A DNA stretch of 64,000 nt from Chitinophagaceae bacterium (GCA_016713085.1 JADJPV010000001.1:62001-126000); one strand, 5' to 3'; counted from the stretch's first letter, positions 27,851-38,349 are shown. Translations and numbers: made by a program. The notes: generated by a model not told the origin, from the sequence alone.

Positions 27851-28517
27851 CATTATCCCACACTTTACCGCCTTCTGTTTTTACCATTCGTGCAGGGAAT
27901 TTTTTAATCACCATAAAATCATGTGTTGCCATCATTACTGCCGTGTTGTAATCTTTTGCAACCTGTATGAGCAGCTGCATAATTTCATCGCTGGTTTCCG
28001 GGTCAAGATTTCCGGTAGGTTCATCGGCCAGTATTAATTTAGGAGAATTGAGCAAAGCTCTTGCAATTTCAACACGCTGCTGTTCACCACCGCTCATTTC
28101 AAAAGGCATTTTAAATCCTTTCGATTTCAGTCCCACTTTATCCAGCACATCGTTGATTTTTTCTTCCATGAGGTTTTCATCTTTCCATCCGGTTGCCTTC
28201 AACACAAACTTCAGGTTTTCATAAACGCTTCTGTCTGTAAGCAATTGAAAGTCCTGGAACACCACACCAATACTGCGGCGGAGGAAAGGAACATTTTTCC
28301 AGGTTACATCTTTCAGATTAAAGCCCGATACAGTTGCTTCTCCTTCTGTTAAGGGAAGTTCACCATACAAAGTTTTCAGCAAAGATGATTTGCCTGTTCC
28401 TGTTTTACCAACGAGGTACACAAACTCACCTTCATTCACTGTAAGGTTAACGTTACTGAGAATAAGATTACCGCTTTGGTAAATATTGACATTCGATATT
28501 TCTACAATAGAAGACAT
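27831..28517 (-). CDS. ftsE: Cell division ATP-binding protein FtsE
   Basis: ABC ATPase that works with FtsX to control peptidoglycan hydrolysis at the septum. It has Walker A GKTGTGKSS (about residue 38), a Q-loop in VVFQDFQLL, ABC signature SGGEQQRVEIARALL, Walker B LILADEPTGNLDPE and the His switch MATHD. The 228 residues are normal. No ftsX lies next to it, as is common in Bacteroidota. Promoter CAAAAGTA lies 17 bases upstream. Confidence 0.92.
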   Translation of the reverse strand: MSSIVEISNVNIYQSGNLILSNVNLTVNEGEFVYLVGKTGTGKSSLLKTLYGELPLTEGEATVSGFNLKDVTWKNVPFLRRSIGVVFQDFQLLTDRSVYENLKFVLKATGWKDENLMEEKINDVLDKVGLKSKGFKMPFEMSGGEQQRVEIARALLNSPKLILADEPTGNLDPETSDEIMQLLIQVAKDYNTAVMMATHDFMVIKKFPARMVKTEGGKVWDNATVEHA

Positions 28518-28533
28518 TATATTCAGCTTTTGG

Positions 28534-28541
28534 CAAAAGTA
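28534..28541 (-). promoter_or_regulatory. -7 box of ftsE
   Basis: CAAAAGTA on the plus strand (TACTTTTG on the coding strand), 17 bases before the ftsE ATG. Confidence 0.55.
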
Positions 28542-28577
28542 TGTAAATTAGTATCAACAAAAAGCACCTTGCATATA

Positions 28578-28982
28578 ATGAAAAGCATATTAACTCTCCT
28601 TTTCGGAATCATCTGTAATTACTCATTCGCTCAACCTGATACTATTCTTTCAAAAACTGCAAAAGATCCTACTGCAATGGTCGCCGGATCTTATGGAGGC
28701 AGAATTGAAGCTGCGAAATTTAAAGCAGCAGGAAAAATAGATATAGAGGGAGGATTGAGAGACTCATCAGTTGTTATCTCTTATACATTTTATGCAACAG
28801 GTAAAGGTTTTGAATCGGGGCCTGTGTATATATCAGGTTTAAAAGGGAACCTGTTTACAAAAGAAGTTCTTGAAATATTACAAAAATCGAGACCCGGAAC
28901 AACTATTGTTATTGACGATATAAAGGTCAAACAAAGGAATGTTACTAAAAGAGTTCCTTCAATTACATTTCATTTATACTAA
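28578..28982 (+). CDS. Secreted protein resembling the GldM C-terminal domain
   Basis: A 134-residue protein with a signal peptide (MKSILTLLFGIICNYSFAQ). The mature part has GSYGGRIEAAKFKAAGKIDI followed by VVISYTFYATGKGFESGPVYISG. It ends RPGTTIVIDDIKVKQRNVTKRVPSITFHLY, closely resembling the last domain of the T9SS/gliding motor protein GldM, where RPGTTV-x-I-D-E-I-K precedes a final LPSIAF-like strand. It lacks the GldM transmembrane helix and D1-D3 domains. The role is unknown; it could be a periplasmic T9SS-associated or plug protein. Divergent from ftsE. Confidence 0.6.
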   Translation: MKSILTLLFGIICNYSFAQPDTILSKTAKDPTAMVAGSYGGRIEAAKFKAAGKIDIEGGLRDSSVVISYTFYATGKGFESGPVYISGLKGNLFTKEVLEILQKSRPGTTIVIDDIKVKQRNVTKRVPSITFHLY

Positions 28983-28990
28983 CTGTCGCT

Positions 28991-30159
28991 TTAGAAAACC
29001 AACTCCTCATTCTTCAACTTAATCAGCAACTCTTTCTTCTCACTTTCTTCCACCCTGCCAATTACCTGTGCTTCTACACCAAATGATTGTGCAACAGTAA
29101 TCATTGCAGCTGCATCTTTTTCATTAGTATAACTTTCCAAACGTGTGCCCATGTTAAACACCTGGTACATTTCTCTTGCATCAGCACCTGATGCTTCCTG
29201 TATCAAATCAAATATAATTGGGGGAGTAAATAAATTGTCTTTTACAACTTTCATCGGGCCGGGCAGGTATTTCAAACATTTGGTTTGTCCGCCGCCACTG
29301 CAATGAATCAATCCATGCACTGCATCAAAATGATTGGTAAGAATTTCTTTCAGCACCGGTGCAAATGTTCTTGTTGGCGAAAGCAGTAAACGTCCAATCA
29401 GTGAAGTTTCACCATTCTTCAATTCAATTTCATCAGTGAGTTTATGTTTACCAATATACACCACTTCTTCATTCAGTTTCGGTTCAAAGGTTTCAGGAAA
29501 ATGCTGTGCATAATATTTATTCAATACATCATGTCTTGCACTGGTGAGTCCGTTACTTCCCAACCCGCTGTTATAAGAAGTTTCATAATTGCACTGACCA
29601 AATCCTGCCAGCCCAACAATTACATCGCCTGCTTTTATTTTATCATTACTGATTACTTTGTTCTTTGGCCAGCGTGCTGTCATTGTCCCGTTCACTGCAA
29701 TACTGCGAACCACATCTCCCACATCAGCCGTTTCACCACCGAGATAATGAATGTTTACACCATATTCTTTCAATTGTGCAAATAATTCAGCAGAACCATT
29801 GATGATCTGTTCAAGCACTTCACCGGGAATCAACGTTTTGTTCCGGTCAACCGTACTGGAGAATAAAATATTATCATAGATCCCAACGCAAAGCAAATCA
29901 TCAAGGTTCATTACAATTGCATCCTGTGCAATTCCTTTCCACACAGAAAGATTTCCGGTTTCTTTCCAGTACAGGTAAGCAAGAATGCTTTTGGTTCCTG
30001 CTCCATCGGCATGTAACATTTACCCAATCTGCATCTCCACCCAGGTAATCGGGATAGAGTTTGCAAAAGCATTGGGGTACAGACCCTGATCCAGATGCTG
30101 TACTGCCTTGTGCACTTCTTCTTTTGCGCCGATACTCCCCGCTGATTGTATAATGACAT
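28991..30159 (-). CDS. purM: Phosphoribosylformylglycinamidine cyclo-ligase (three frameshifts)
   Basis: AIR synthetase, step 5 of purine synthesis: ATP-dependent cyclisation of FGAM. Recognised by HADGAGTKSILAYLYWKETG, IVMNLDDLLCVG, YLGGETADVGDVVRSIAVNG and GLIHCSGGGQTKCLKYL, the long Bacteroidota form of about 389 residues. The N-terminus MSLYNQRGVSAQK is followed by three shifts: a missing A/T at 30122-30125, a missing C/G at 30051-30053 and an extra base near 30018-30023. Repairing all three yields EEVHKAVQHLDQ, ANSIPDYLGGDADWV and HADGAG in one frame, matching length 3n+2. Surely sequencing errors in an essential gene. Confidence 0.92.
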
Positions 30160-30209
30160 GCTGATTGGTTTGAGGCCGCAAAACTAACACTTCCACCGTT
30201 CAAATGTGT

Positions 30210-30217
30210 TACTTTTG
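30210..30217 (+). promoter_or_regulatory. -7 box of ribF
   Basis: TACTTTTG, matching TAnnTTTG, 12 bases before the ribF ATG. Confidence 0.55.
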
Positions 30218-30229
30218 CCACTTCAAATT

Positions 30230-31162
30230 ATGAAGGTTTACAGAAGTTTAGAACAACTGCCCGTTTTTACCAAGGCCGTCATTACCATCGGAACCTTTGA
30301 TGGTGTGCATTTCGGCCATCAGCATGTCATCCGCCAATTGCTGAAGGAAGCCATTACAACCGGCGGCGAATCGGTGCTGATCAGCTTTTATCCGCATCCA
30401 CGCAAAATTTTACAACCCGACAGACAGATTGAACAGTTAACCACTCTCGATGAGCGGATTGAACTCCTGAAAAAACAGGGGCTTGATGATCTGGTGGTGG
30501 TGCAGTTCAATAAAACATTTTCTGAACTCACTGCTGAGCAATACATCAAAGAGTTTCTTGTTGACCGTTTTCATCCATCTGTTATCATCATTGGTTATGA
30601 CCATAAGTTTGGGAATAAACGTGAAGGTGATTACCGGCTGCTGGAAAAAATGGGCGAACAATACAATTACCGTGTAAAAGAAATTCCGCAACAGGTGCTG
30701 AATGAAATTTCTGTAAGCTCCACCAAGATCAGGCAGGCATTGGCAAATGGCCAAATTGAAACTGCCAACCAGTTACTGGGTTATTCTTATTTCTTTAAAG
30801 GATATGTAATTGAAGGAAATAAATTAGGCAGAAAATTAGGCTACCCAACTGCCAACCTGCAAATGCAGGATACTGAAAAACTTGTGCCTGGAAATGCTGT
30901 ATATGCAGTGGAAGCGCAAATTGAAGGCGAACGGAGAATCCTGAAAGGAATGATGAACATTGGCACAAGACCAACCGTTGACGGAACAAGAAGAAGTATT
31001 GAAGTGCACCTTTTTGATTTTGACGAAGATATTTACAACCGACATTTAAAAGTATATGTAAAATATCACCTCCGTAATGAAGTGAAATTTGAAGGACTTG
31101 ATAAATTAATTGAGCAACTGCATCTTGATAAAGAGAAAAGCGTTGCATTACTGAACCAATAA
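30230..31162 (+). CDS. ribF: Bifunctional riboflavin kinase / FAD synthetase
   Basis: Makes FMN and FAD from riboflavin. The N-terminal nucleotidylyltransferase has GTFDGVHFGHQHVI (about residues 23-36) and ISVSSTKIRQAL. The C-terminal riboflavin kinase has GRKLGYPTANLQMQ, NIGTRPTVDGTRRSIEVHLFDFDEDIY and the closing ...F-E-x-L. The 310 residues are normal. The ATG at 30230 follows a clear -7 box and gives the conserved MKVYRSLEQL. pgi follows after 10 bases, so they may share a transcript. Confidence 0.96.
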   Translation: MKVYRSLEQLPVFTKAVITIGTFDGVHFGHQHVIRQLLKEAITTGGESVLISFYPHPRKILQPDRQIEQLTTLDERIELLKKQGLDDLVVVQFNKTFSELTAEQYIKEFLVDRFHPSVIIIGYDHKFGNKREGDYRLLEKMGEQYNYRVKEIPQQVLNEISVSSTKIRQALANGQIETANQLLGYSYFFKGYVIEGNKLGRKLGYPTANLQMQDTEKLVPGNAVYAVEAQIEGERRILKGMMNIGTRPTVDGTRRSIEVHLFDFDEDIYNRHLKVYVKYHLRNEVKFEGLDKLIEQLHLDKEKSVALLNQ

Positions 31163-31172
31163 AAGATAAACT

Positions 31173-32797
31173 ATGTTACCTGCAATCGACCCCACTAAAA
31201 CAAATGCCTGGAAACAGCTCACAGGACATGCTGTAAAAATGAAAGAAGTGCAGATGAGAGATTTATTTAAAGCTGATACAAACCGTTTTCAGAAATTCAG
31301 CTCCTGCGAACAGGATATTGTGTTTGACTATTCCAAGAATATTATTACGGAAGAAACCATGCAGTTGCTTTTACAACTTGCGGATGAATGTAAAGTGAAA
31401 GAAAGCATCGAACAGATGTTTACCGGTGAAGAGATCAATCATACAGAAAAAGAGCGGTGCTGCATACTGCACTCCGTAACTTCTCAGGTAACCCAGTTTT
31501 ATTTGAAGGAAAAGATGTGATGCCTGATATTCAGCGTGTGTTACTGCAGATGAAAAATTTCTGTGCAAAAATTCACAGTGGCGAATGGAAAGGTTATACA
31601 GGTAAAAATAAAATACATTGTCAATATCGGTATCGGCGGAAGTGATCTCGGTCCGGTAATGGTAACTGAAGCGTTGAAACCTTACTGGGTGGATGGCATT
31701 CAAACTTATTTTGTAAGTAATGTTGACGGCACACATATTGCCGAAACACTGAAGAAAGTTACTGCAGATGAAACCCTGTTCCTTGTTGCTTCCAAAACAT
31801 TTACTACACAGGAAACCATGACCAACGCACACAGTGCAAGAACCTGGTTTTTAGCATCTGCAAAAGATAAAGCATTTGTTGCCAAACATTTTGCAGCATT
31901 ATCAACCAATGAAAAGATGTAGTGAAGTTTGGTATTGACAAAGCCAATATGTTTGAATTCTGGGATTGGGTTGGCGGACGTTATTCATTATGGAGTGCGA
32001 TCGGCTTATCCATTGCATTAACCATAGGTTATGACAATTTTGAACAGTTATTAAAAGGAGCCGAGTACAGTGATGAACATTTCCGTACAGAAAAATTTGC
32101 AACCAATATTCCGGTGATCATGGCTTTGCTTGGCACATGGTATGTAAATTTCTTTGATGCAAAGAGTGAAGCCATTCTTCCTTACGATCAGTACATGCAC
32201 CGTTTTGCAGCCTACTTTCAACAGGGAAATATGGAAAGTAATGGCAAGTATGTTGACAGAAATGGCAACAAAGTATCGTACAGCACCGGACCAATCATTT
32301 GGGGTGAACCAGGTACAAATGGTCAGCATTCTTTTTACCAGCTGATTCACCAGGGAACACATTTAATTCCAGCTGATTTTATTGCTCCTGCCATCAGCCA
32401 TAATCCGTTGAGTGATCATCACAACAAACTCATGAGTAATTTCTTTGCGCAAACAGAAGCACTCATGAACGGCAAAACAACAGAAGAAGTGATTGCTGAA
32501 GGAGTGAAAGAAGAATTGATTCCTTATAAAGTTTTTGAAGGCAACCGTCCTACCAATTCGATTCTTGTGAAACAAATAACTCCGTTTACACTGGGAGAAC
32601 TGATTGCAATGTATGAACACAAGATCTTTGTTCAGGGAGTTATCTGGAACATTTACAGCTTTGATCAGTGGGGTGTTGAACTGGGTAAACAGTTAGCGAA
32701 TAAAATTTTACCTGAGCTTATTACCCAAGACCCGGTTTCATCGCATGATGCATCAACCAACAACCTGATTAATCTTTATAAAATCTTACGCAAATAA
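31173..32797 (+). CDS. pgi: Glucose-6-phosphate isomerase (three frameshifts)
   Basis: Interconverts glucose 6-phosphate and fructose 6-phosphate. Signatures are NIGIGGSDLGPVMVTEAL, SKTFTTQETMTNA, EFWDWVGGRYSLWSAIGLSIAL (signature 1), GEPGTNGQHSFYQLIHQGT and GVELGKQLANKILPEL (signature 2). Four frame pieces join when a base is added at the A5 run 31447-31451, removed at the A5 run 31604-31608 and added at the A4 run 31912-31915. That restores EKRAVLHTAL, GKIKYIVNIG and NEKDVVKFGID. Length 3n+2 agrees. About 542 residues, normal. Sequencing error is far more likely than a pseudogene. Confidence 0.95.
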
Positions 32798-32800
32798 AAA

Positions 32801-32833
32801 GAGCCCCCCGATGAAACATCGGGGGCTCTTTTA
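32801..32833 (+). terminator. Terminator of pgi
   Basis: GAGCCCCCCGAT/ATCGGGGGCTC forms an 11-bp GC-rich stem with one bulged C, followed by TTTTATA. The A5 on the left makes it usable by the convergent M57 gene as well. Confidence 0.88.
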
Positions 32834-32848
32834 TAGCTCAACAAAAAA

Positions 32849-33631
32849 TTAATACAAATAATTTAATGCTGTTTTATCGTTAGCATTGAATGGACGGTTC
32901 GTTGTTGCACTTAAGCAGGCAAGCATCCATGAATTTGGATCAGGACCTGATGGTGTACCGGGAATAAGAATAGCACCTACTGTACTGGCACCTTCATTAT
33001 AAGCTGAACCACCGCAACTGTATTGACGGCTCATATAATCCGTATGACGGAAACCAATGCAATGTCCCATTTCATGAGCAACAACAGTTGTCATAAAATC
33101 TACACCATATGTAGTGTATGTTTTGGCATAACTGATCGTATTGTAAGGATTGCCACCGGTAGGAAAACCAGCTGATGCAATATACTGTCGTGTGTTTACA
33201 ATTTTAATATTGATATTACCCCCGCTTGCTACACGTGAAAACGTAAGTGTTAAGTTTTCTGCGTTGTAACGGGCAATGGCCGCATTTACTGCTGTAGAAA
33301 AATTAGCCGGTACTGTGCCGCTTACACTAACAGTGATGTTACGGGGACCGGTTACCAGGTTTGTTGTTCTGTACTGTTCTTCATTTGCAACAACTAACTT
33401 ATGAGTTGTTTTCATCGTGGTTAAATCCTGTGCACTCAGGAAAATATCACCTTCTACTACATAACCGCCATTCTCGGCAATTACATTACCGGTTGAAAAA
33501 CCGAGTGCAGAAATCTGATTTAAAACATCCTGTGAAACTTCCGGGGCTGATTCTTCAGACGCCTTGGAACAGGCTACAATAAAAAGAGCAGCAAACATAG
33601 CTGCACCAATAACCGAAAAAATTTTTCTCAT
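32849..33631 (-). CDS. M57-type (dual-action HEIGH) metallopeptidase lipoprotein
   Basis: A secreted zinc peptidase of 260 residues. Signal peptide with lipobox FIVACS (Cys about residue 21), then a prodomain. The extended metzincin-like motif HEMGHCIGFRHTD (HExxHxxGxxH, about residues 186-197) supplies the three zinc ligands. It ends with NDKTALNYLY, usual in the Bacteroidota M57 family. Substrate unknown; likely extracellular. Convergent with pgi. Confidence 0.88.
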   Translation of the reverse strand: MRKIFSVIGAAMFAALFIVACSKASEESAPEVSQDVLNQISALGFSTGNVIAENGGYVVEGDIFLSAQDLTTMKTTHKLVVANEEQYRTTNLVTGPRNITVSVSGTVPANFSTAVNAAIARYNAENLTLTFSRVASGGNINIKIVNTRQYIASAGFPTGGNPYNTISYAKTYTTYGVDFMTTVVAHEMGHCIGFRHTDYMSRQYSCGGSAYNEGASTVGAILIPGTPSGPDPNSWMLACLSATTNRPFNANDKTALNYLY

Positions 33632-33821
33632 GTTGCTTGTTGTTTAAGTTTAAAATAAAAAGACAATGTCAATTTATCTAAATTTATTTGATATTCACTA
33701 TTTTTTTTACAGTAATTCAAATCTTACCTGATAATTCAGAAAAAAAAGTAAAACTCCCTCGAAATAATACTGAAAATTTTAACCGATCTTGTTTGACAGT
33801 TTTTAACGGCAGATATATTTC

Positions 33822-36482
33822 ATGAAATTTTATTTAACCAACTTACAGCCCGGCAGCTCAGCAGGAAAGAAACTAAGCATTTCCCTGTTTATACTGTTTA
33901 TGCAGTTCCTGGCTACTGCACAACCAACTGGTAAAAAGACGGTGGATAAAATGTCGCCCTTACTTTCCCTTCAGGTAAGAACTGAAAAACCAAAAGGCAT
34001 CAATTTGTACACAGTTGCCACAACTGATCTCAAACAATTGAAAACCTTTCTTGAGCAAAATAACTCAATCAGACTGATTTCAGTTTACGAACCTGCTAAC
34101 CTTGCAGTCATTGAATGCAGCTGGGCTGAAATGGAAAAACTATTGCTTAACTCAATTATAACAGCTGTTGACAAAAAGAAAAAAGCAAAAGAAGAATTAC
34201 TTTTTGGCTTTGTTGATTATGCTGCTAATAAAATATCCACTATTCAGAACAGGTTTTCATTATTGAACGGCAACGCTATTACTATTTCAATTAAAGAACA
34301 AAAGTTTGATACAACAGATATTGATTTGAAAGGCAGAGCCCTTCCCTCCCCTTTTGCTGCCACTACCTCATCGGATCATGCATCTATCATGGCAACAATG
34401 ATGGCCGGCGGAGGGAATGCCTGGTACAATACTAAAGGAGCAGCCTGGGGAAGTACTGTAAGCTCAGCAAGCTTTCTGAATTTATTACCTGAGCCCAACA
34501 GCTATTATCAATCATCGGCGATTCTTGTTCAGAATCATTCTTACGGAACAGAGATTGAAAACTACTATGGACCTGAGGCTGCAGGATATGATGCATCAAT
34601 TATAAATAACAACTCACTGCTGCATATTTTTTCTGCAGGAAATTCAGGAACTGCCACGCCCAATACCGGCAGTTACACAGGTATTGCAGGTTATTCAAAT
34701 CTTACCGGAAATTTTAAACAGGCCAAAAACATTATTACTGTCGGACATATTGATTCGTTCGGAATTGTATTAGCACCAAGTTCAAAAGGCCCGGCTTATG
34801 ACGGAAGAGTAAAACCTGAACTGGTGGCTTTTGGTGAGGATGGAAGTTCAGGCGCTACAGCCCTGGTATCAGGTGTTGCAGCAGTTCTTCATCAAACTTA
34901 TAAGGATAGAAACAACGGAACAATAGCCCCGGCATCATTAATTAAAGCAGTGTTGCTTAACAGCGCTGATGATGTTGGCCCTGTTGGAATTGACTTTCAA
35001 TCAGGCTATGGAAGTATGAATGCATACAAAGCAGTCATCAGCATTTTATCGGGAAGATATTTTCAGGGTGCTGTTTCAAATAATACACAACAGCAATTTT
35101 CCATCAGCATACCTGCAGGTATTAAACAGGTAAAGCTGACTTTAGTATGGACCGATCTGCAGGCTTTGCCAAATGTTTCTAAAGCGCTGGTCAATGATCT
35201 TGATTTTGAACTAAAGCAAATTTCTAACAGTACTTTATGGCAACCATGGGTTTTAAATTCAGCAGCAAACATTTCTGCCATACAGCAAACACCTGTAAGA
35301 AAAAGAGACAGCTTGAATGTTGCAGAGCAAATTACTGTTGATAATCCACTTGCTGGAAATTATGAATTAACAGTTAAGGGATTTGCCGTTCCATCAGGCA
35401 CACAAAATTTTTCCATTGCTTACCAGTTAGATTCGGCCAATACTTTTAATTGGTATTTTCCAACCTCAACAGATCATTTATTTTCGGGTGAAACCAATGT
35501 GATACGGTTTGAATCCGGATTTCCAGCATCCACTGGTTTACTTGAAATGAGTACAGATAATGGGAACAGCTGGCAATTGATTTCACCAACAGCTGATATT
35601 ACAAAAGGATATTACAAACTGCAGACGCCCTCTTTAACCAGCAAAGCAATACTGCGAATGACTATCAACAGCCAGGTGTTTACAACGGATACATTTACCA
35701 TTTCAAAACGCAATGTTCCAACAGTTGGTTTTAACTGTATTGATTCCTTCCTGTTAATATGGCCAAAAGTTACTGAAGCAAGCTCCTACCGACTTTCCCG
35801 TTTAGGAAATCAGTACATGGAATCTTTCCTTACAACAACAGATACGTTTGCTGTTTTTCCGAAAAGTACAAACCCTGTAAAATATTATTCCGTCACCCCT
35901 CTCATTGGAACAAAAGCTGCGGTGCGTTCATATACATTTAATTATGAAACGGCAGGAACAGGATGTTATATCAAAAATTTCTTCGCTGATCTTAATCTTT
36001 CAAATGAAGCAGAGCTGACACTTGAGCTTGGAACCACCTTACGTATTAAATCAATTGCATTTGAAAAACTGACAGCTGCCGGATTTAAACAGATTGATAA
36101 AACAACTGCCATTAATACGTTCCAATATTACTCACTTGACAAAACGATCAGGCCCGGCAGTAATATTTACAGAGCAGTGATTGAACTCACTGACGGTCAG
36201 CTGATCTATTCAACCGATGCAACAATCTATTTCATTGGGGCTGATCCACTGGTCGTTTATCCCAACCCCGTGCAGCGGAATGGTTCACTCACAATCCTGT
36301 CCCGCCTTGACGACGGATTGATCTTTCAGTTAATAGATAACTACGGGAAAGTTGTACTGCAAAAAAAAATAACAGAATCCCCTCAGCAGCTTTCGCTTTA
36401 TTCTTTACCGAAGGGAATCTATTATTTCCGTTTATTAAAACAAAATCAAAAACAACAATCAGAAAAACTGATTATTCATTAA
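33822..36482 (+). CDS. S8 subtilase with T9SS sorting domain
   Basis: Secreted serine protease of 886 residues. A signal peptide ends near ATAQ (residue 34), followed by a propeptide-like region. The S8 domain has a candidate catalytic Asp in FDTTDIDLKGR (about 163), His in SSDHASIMATMMAGG (about 185), oxyanion Asn in FSAGNSG (about 272) and nucleophile Ser in GSSGATALVSGVAA (about 342). That last motif replaces the usual GTSMAAP. A P-domain-like beta sandwich and Ig-like regions follow. The end (LVVYPNPVQRNGSLTIL through GIYYFRLL) is a type A sorting domain. The protein overlaps the convergent nucleotidyltransferase by 4 bases. Confidence 0.88.
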   Translation: MKFYLTNLQPGSSAGKKLSISLFILFMQFLATAQPTGKKTVDKMSPLLSLQVRTEKPKGINLYTVATTDLKQLKTFLEQNNSIRLISVYEPANLAVIECSWAEMEKLLLNSIITAVDKKKKAKEELLFGFVDYAANKISTIQNRFSLLNGNAITISIKEQKFDTTDIDLKGRALPSPFAATTSSDHASIMATMMAGGGNAWYNTKGAAWGSTVSSASFLNLLPEPNSYYQSSAILVQNHSYGTEIENYYGPEAAGYDASIINNNSLLHIFSAGNSGTATPNTGSYTGIAGYSNLTGNFKQAKNIITVGHIDSFGIVLAPSSKGPAYDGRVKPELVAFGEDGSSGATALVSGVAAVLHQTYKDRNNGTIAPASLIKAVLLNSADDVGPVGIDFQSGYGSMNAYKAVISILSGRYFQGAVSNNTQQQFSISIPAGIKQVKLTLVWTDLQALPNVSKALVNDLDFELKQISNSTLWQPWVLNSAANISAIQQTPVRKRDSLNVAEQITVDNPLAGNYELTVKGFAVPSGTQNFSIAYQLDSANTFNWYFPTSTDHLFSGETNVIRFESGFPASTGLLEMSTDNGNSWQLISPTADITKGYYKLQTPSLTSKAILRMTINSQVFTTDTFTISKRNVPTVGFNCIDSFLLIWPKVTEASSYRLSRLGNQYMESFLTTTDTFAVFPKSTNPVKYYSVTPLIGTKAAVRSYTFNYETAGTGCYIKNFFADLNLSNEAELTLELGTTLRIKSIAFEKLTAAGFKQIDKTTAINTFQYYSLDKTIRPGSNIYRAVIELTDGQLIYSTDATIYFIGADPLVVYPNPVQRNGSLTILSRLDDGLIFQLIDNYGKVVLQKKITESPQQLSLYSLPKGIYYFRLLKQNQKQQSEKLIIH

Positions 36483-37376
36483 TTCCATAATGAAGTTGGA
36501 TACTCACCTGCGGCTACGAGTGCATTTACACTTGCCTGCACACCTGGAGCATCTTCTTTATACGTAACACCGAACCATTGTGAAGATGTAGGGATCACTT
36601 TAATAACACCCAGGTCATCTTTAATGTATGCATCGGCCACAATTGGAATAAAGAATTCAGATTTTTCTTCTGTTCCTTTTTCAGCCAGGAAGCCTTTAAA
36701 TAATTTCTTTGTGAGATAGAAAATAGAACTGTCGAAACACCAGAAGTTCATACTTACACTTGAATGATAAGGCACTTCATGTTTTCCATCAGCATCTTCA
36801 TAAATGATTTTTCTCCGTCGCCATAGATCTTGGTGCGTTCAGCAATGCTTACAAGATTATTATCTGCATCCACTTCACATACACCACGGCTTACTGTTCC
36901 GTTTGGACTCAATGTCTTTGATAAATCATAACCAATGATTGCATGCTGTTCAGGATTACAATCCGTGTTTAAAAAAGCAGCTGCTTTTTCAAACGCATCT
37001 CTTCCGTAAAAATCATCTGCATTGATAACTGCAAATGGTTCTTTAATGGCATCTTTGCGCATAAAATAGCATGCGCAGTTCCCCATGGTTTTGTACGTGT
37101 TGATGGGATTTCATAACCGTCGGTTAACGAATCGAGTTGCTGGTATACGTAATCAATTTCAATCTTTCCTTTTAGTTTCGGTTCAAATATCTGTTTGAAC
37201 TGATCTGAAAAATCTTTACGGATGATAAAGACCACTTTGCCAAATCCTGCACGGATAGCATCGTAAATGGAATAGTCCATAATTGTCTCACCTGCCGGAC
37301 CAAATCCTTCAATCTGTTTCATACTGCCATAGCGACTGGCCATTCCTGCTGCTAAAATCAATAAAGTAGGTTTCAT
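36479..37376 (-). CDS. Sugar-phosphate nucleotidyltransferase-like protein (two frameshifts)
   Basis: An NTP-transferase fold. The N-terminal LLILAAGMASRYGSMKQIEGFGPAGETIMDYS carries the G-x-G/S-x-R...K nucleotide-binding signature, followed by GTAHAILCAKDAI and FAVINADDFYGRDAF (metal-binding Asp pair). It resembles UTP- or mannose-1-phosphate-type transferases, but the substrate cannot be told. Two single bases are missing: in the T3 run 37054-37056, and in the T5 run 36808-36812 (restoring GEKIIYEDADGKHEVPYHSS). Length 3n+1 agrees with two deletions. About 299 residues repaired. Confidence 0.85.
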
Positions 37377-37385
37377 ATAATCATT

Positions 37386-37393
37386 TATTTTTG
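37386..37393 (+). promoter_or_regulatory. -7 box
   Basis: TATTTTTG (TAnnTTTG), 37 bases before the ATG at 37431. Confidence 0.5.
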
Positions 37394-37430
37394 GGCGCTG
37401 CGAAGATAAGCAACAATCTTTCCCCGAACC

Positions 37431-38334
37431 ATGCAAAGAAGCCCTGTTTTTATTAAATCTAACGAAGTTGTGTGGACATTATCCACCGGCAGTTCCTTTG
37501 GATTTACGGTGGCCAGGCTCGATGAAATTCATCCGTTTATTTCAGGGAACAAGTATTTTAAACTCAAATACAACCTGCAATCGGCACTGGCACAAAACAA
37601 AAAAGGAATTATTACGATGGGCGGGGCTTTTCAAACCATCTTTCTGCAACAGCTTTTGCCTGCCACGAAGCCGGGCTGGAATCGGCAGGTATTATTCGTG
37701 GAGAAATTATTCAGCCTTTGAATCCACATTATCTTTTTGTGAACAGATGCAGATGAAATTAATTCCCGTAGAGCGAAAAGATTACAACAGGCACAGTGAA
37801 ACAGTAGAAGAAATTCGCAGGAACAACGATCATTTGTTCTTCATTCCTGAAGGCGGAGATAATGCAGAAGGCTTGCGGGGATGCAAAGAAATTCTATCAA
37901 TGATTCCCGATGCTGATTCATTTACACATATCCTTTGCTGCATGGGTACGGGCACAACCTTTAAAGGAATTGCGGCATCTGCCAAAATACATCAAACGGT
38001 TATTGGAATTCCGGTTTTAAAAATCAGAATTGATGAAAGGGATTTGTTTATTCAGCAACATGCAACCATTGAATCAGCAGCAGAAAAGCAGGTGTTGTTT
38101 GATTATGCCGGTGATGGTTATGCGAAACTGAATGAAGAACAACTCAATTTTATGAATTCATTTTATACCAAAACAGGCATTCCAACCGACACTGTGTATA
38201 CGGGTAAATTAATGCAGGCAGTAATTACACTTGCTGAACAGGATTATTTTACCCGAAAAAATAAAATACTCGTACTGCATACAGGCGGGTTACAGGGCAA
38301 CAGCAGTTTAAAGCCCGGTATGTTATTATACTGA
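37431..38334 (+). CDS. ACC deaminase / D-cysteine desulfhydrase-like PLP enzyme (two frameshifts)
   Basis: A fold type II pyridoxal-phosphate enzyme of about 302 residues. The PLP lysine lies in FISGNKYFKLKYNL, the substrate/phosphate loop is GGAFSNHLSATA after repair, and MGTGTTFKGIAA binds the PLP phosphate. LVLHTGGLQG near the end is typical of ACC deaminase and D-cysteine desulfhydrase; which activity it has is undecided. One T is missing at 37628-37631 (restoring GGAFSNHLSA) and one at 37729-37730 (restoring PHLSFCEQM). Length 3n+1 agrees. Divergent from the nucleotidyltransferase. Confidence 0.83.
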
Positions 38335-38341
38335 ACGGCAT

Positions 38342-38349
38342 TATATTTG
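38342..38349 (+). promoter_or_regulatory. -7 box
   Basis: TATATTTG (TAnnTTTG), 37 bases before the ATG at 38387. Confidence 0.5.

Noticed and set aside
31173..32797. pgi as a pseudogene
   Set aside because: Three homopolymer indels restore a full-length enzyme with all signatures, and the length modulo 3 fits. Sequence error explains it better.
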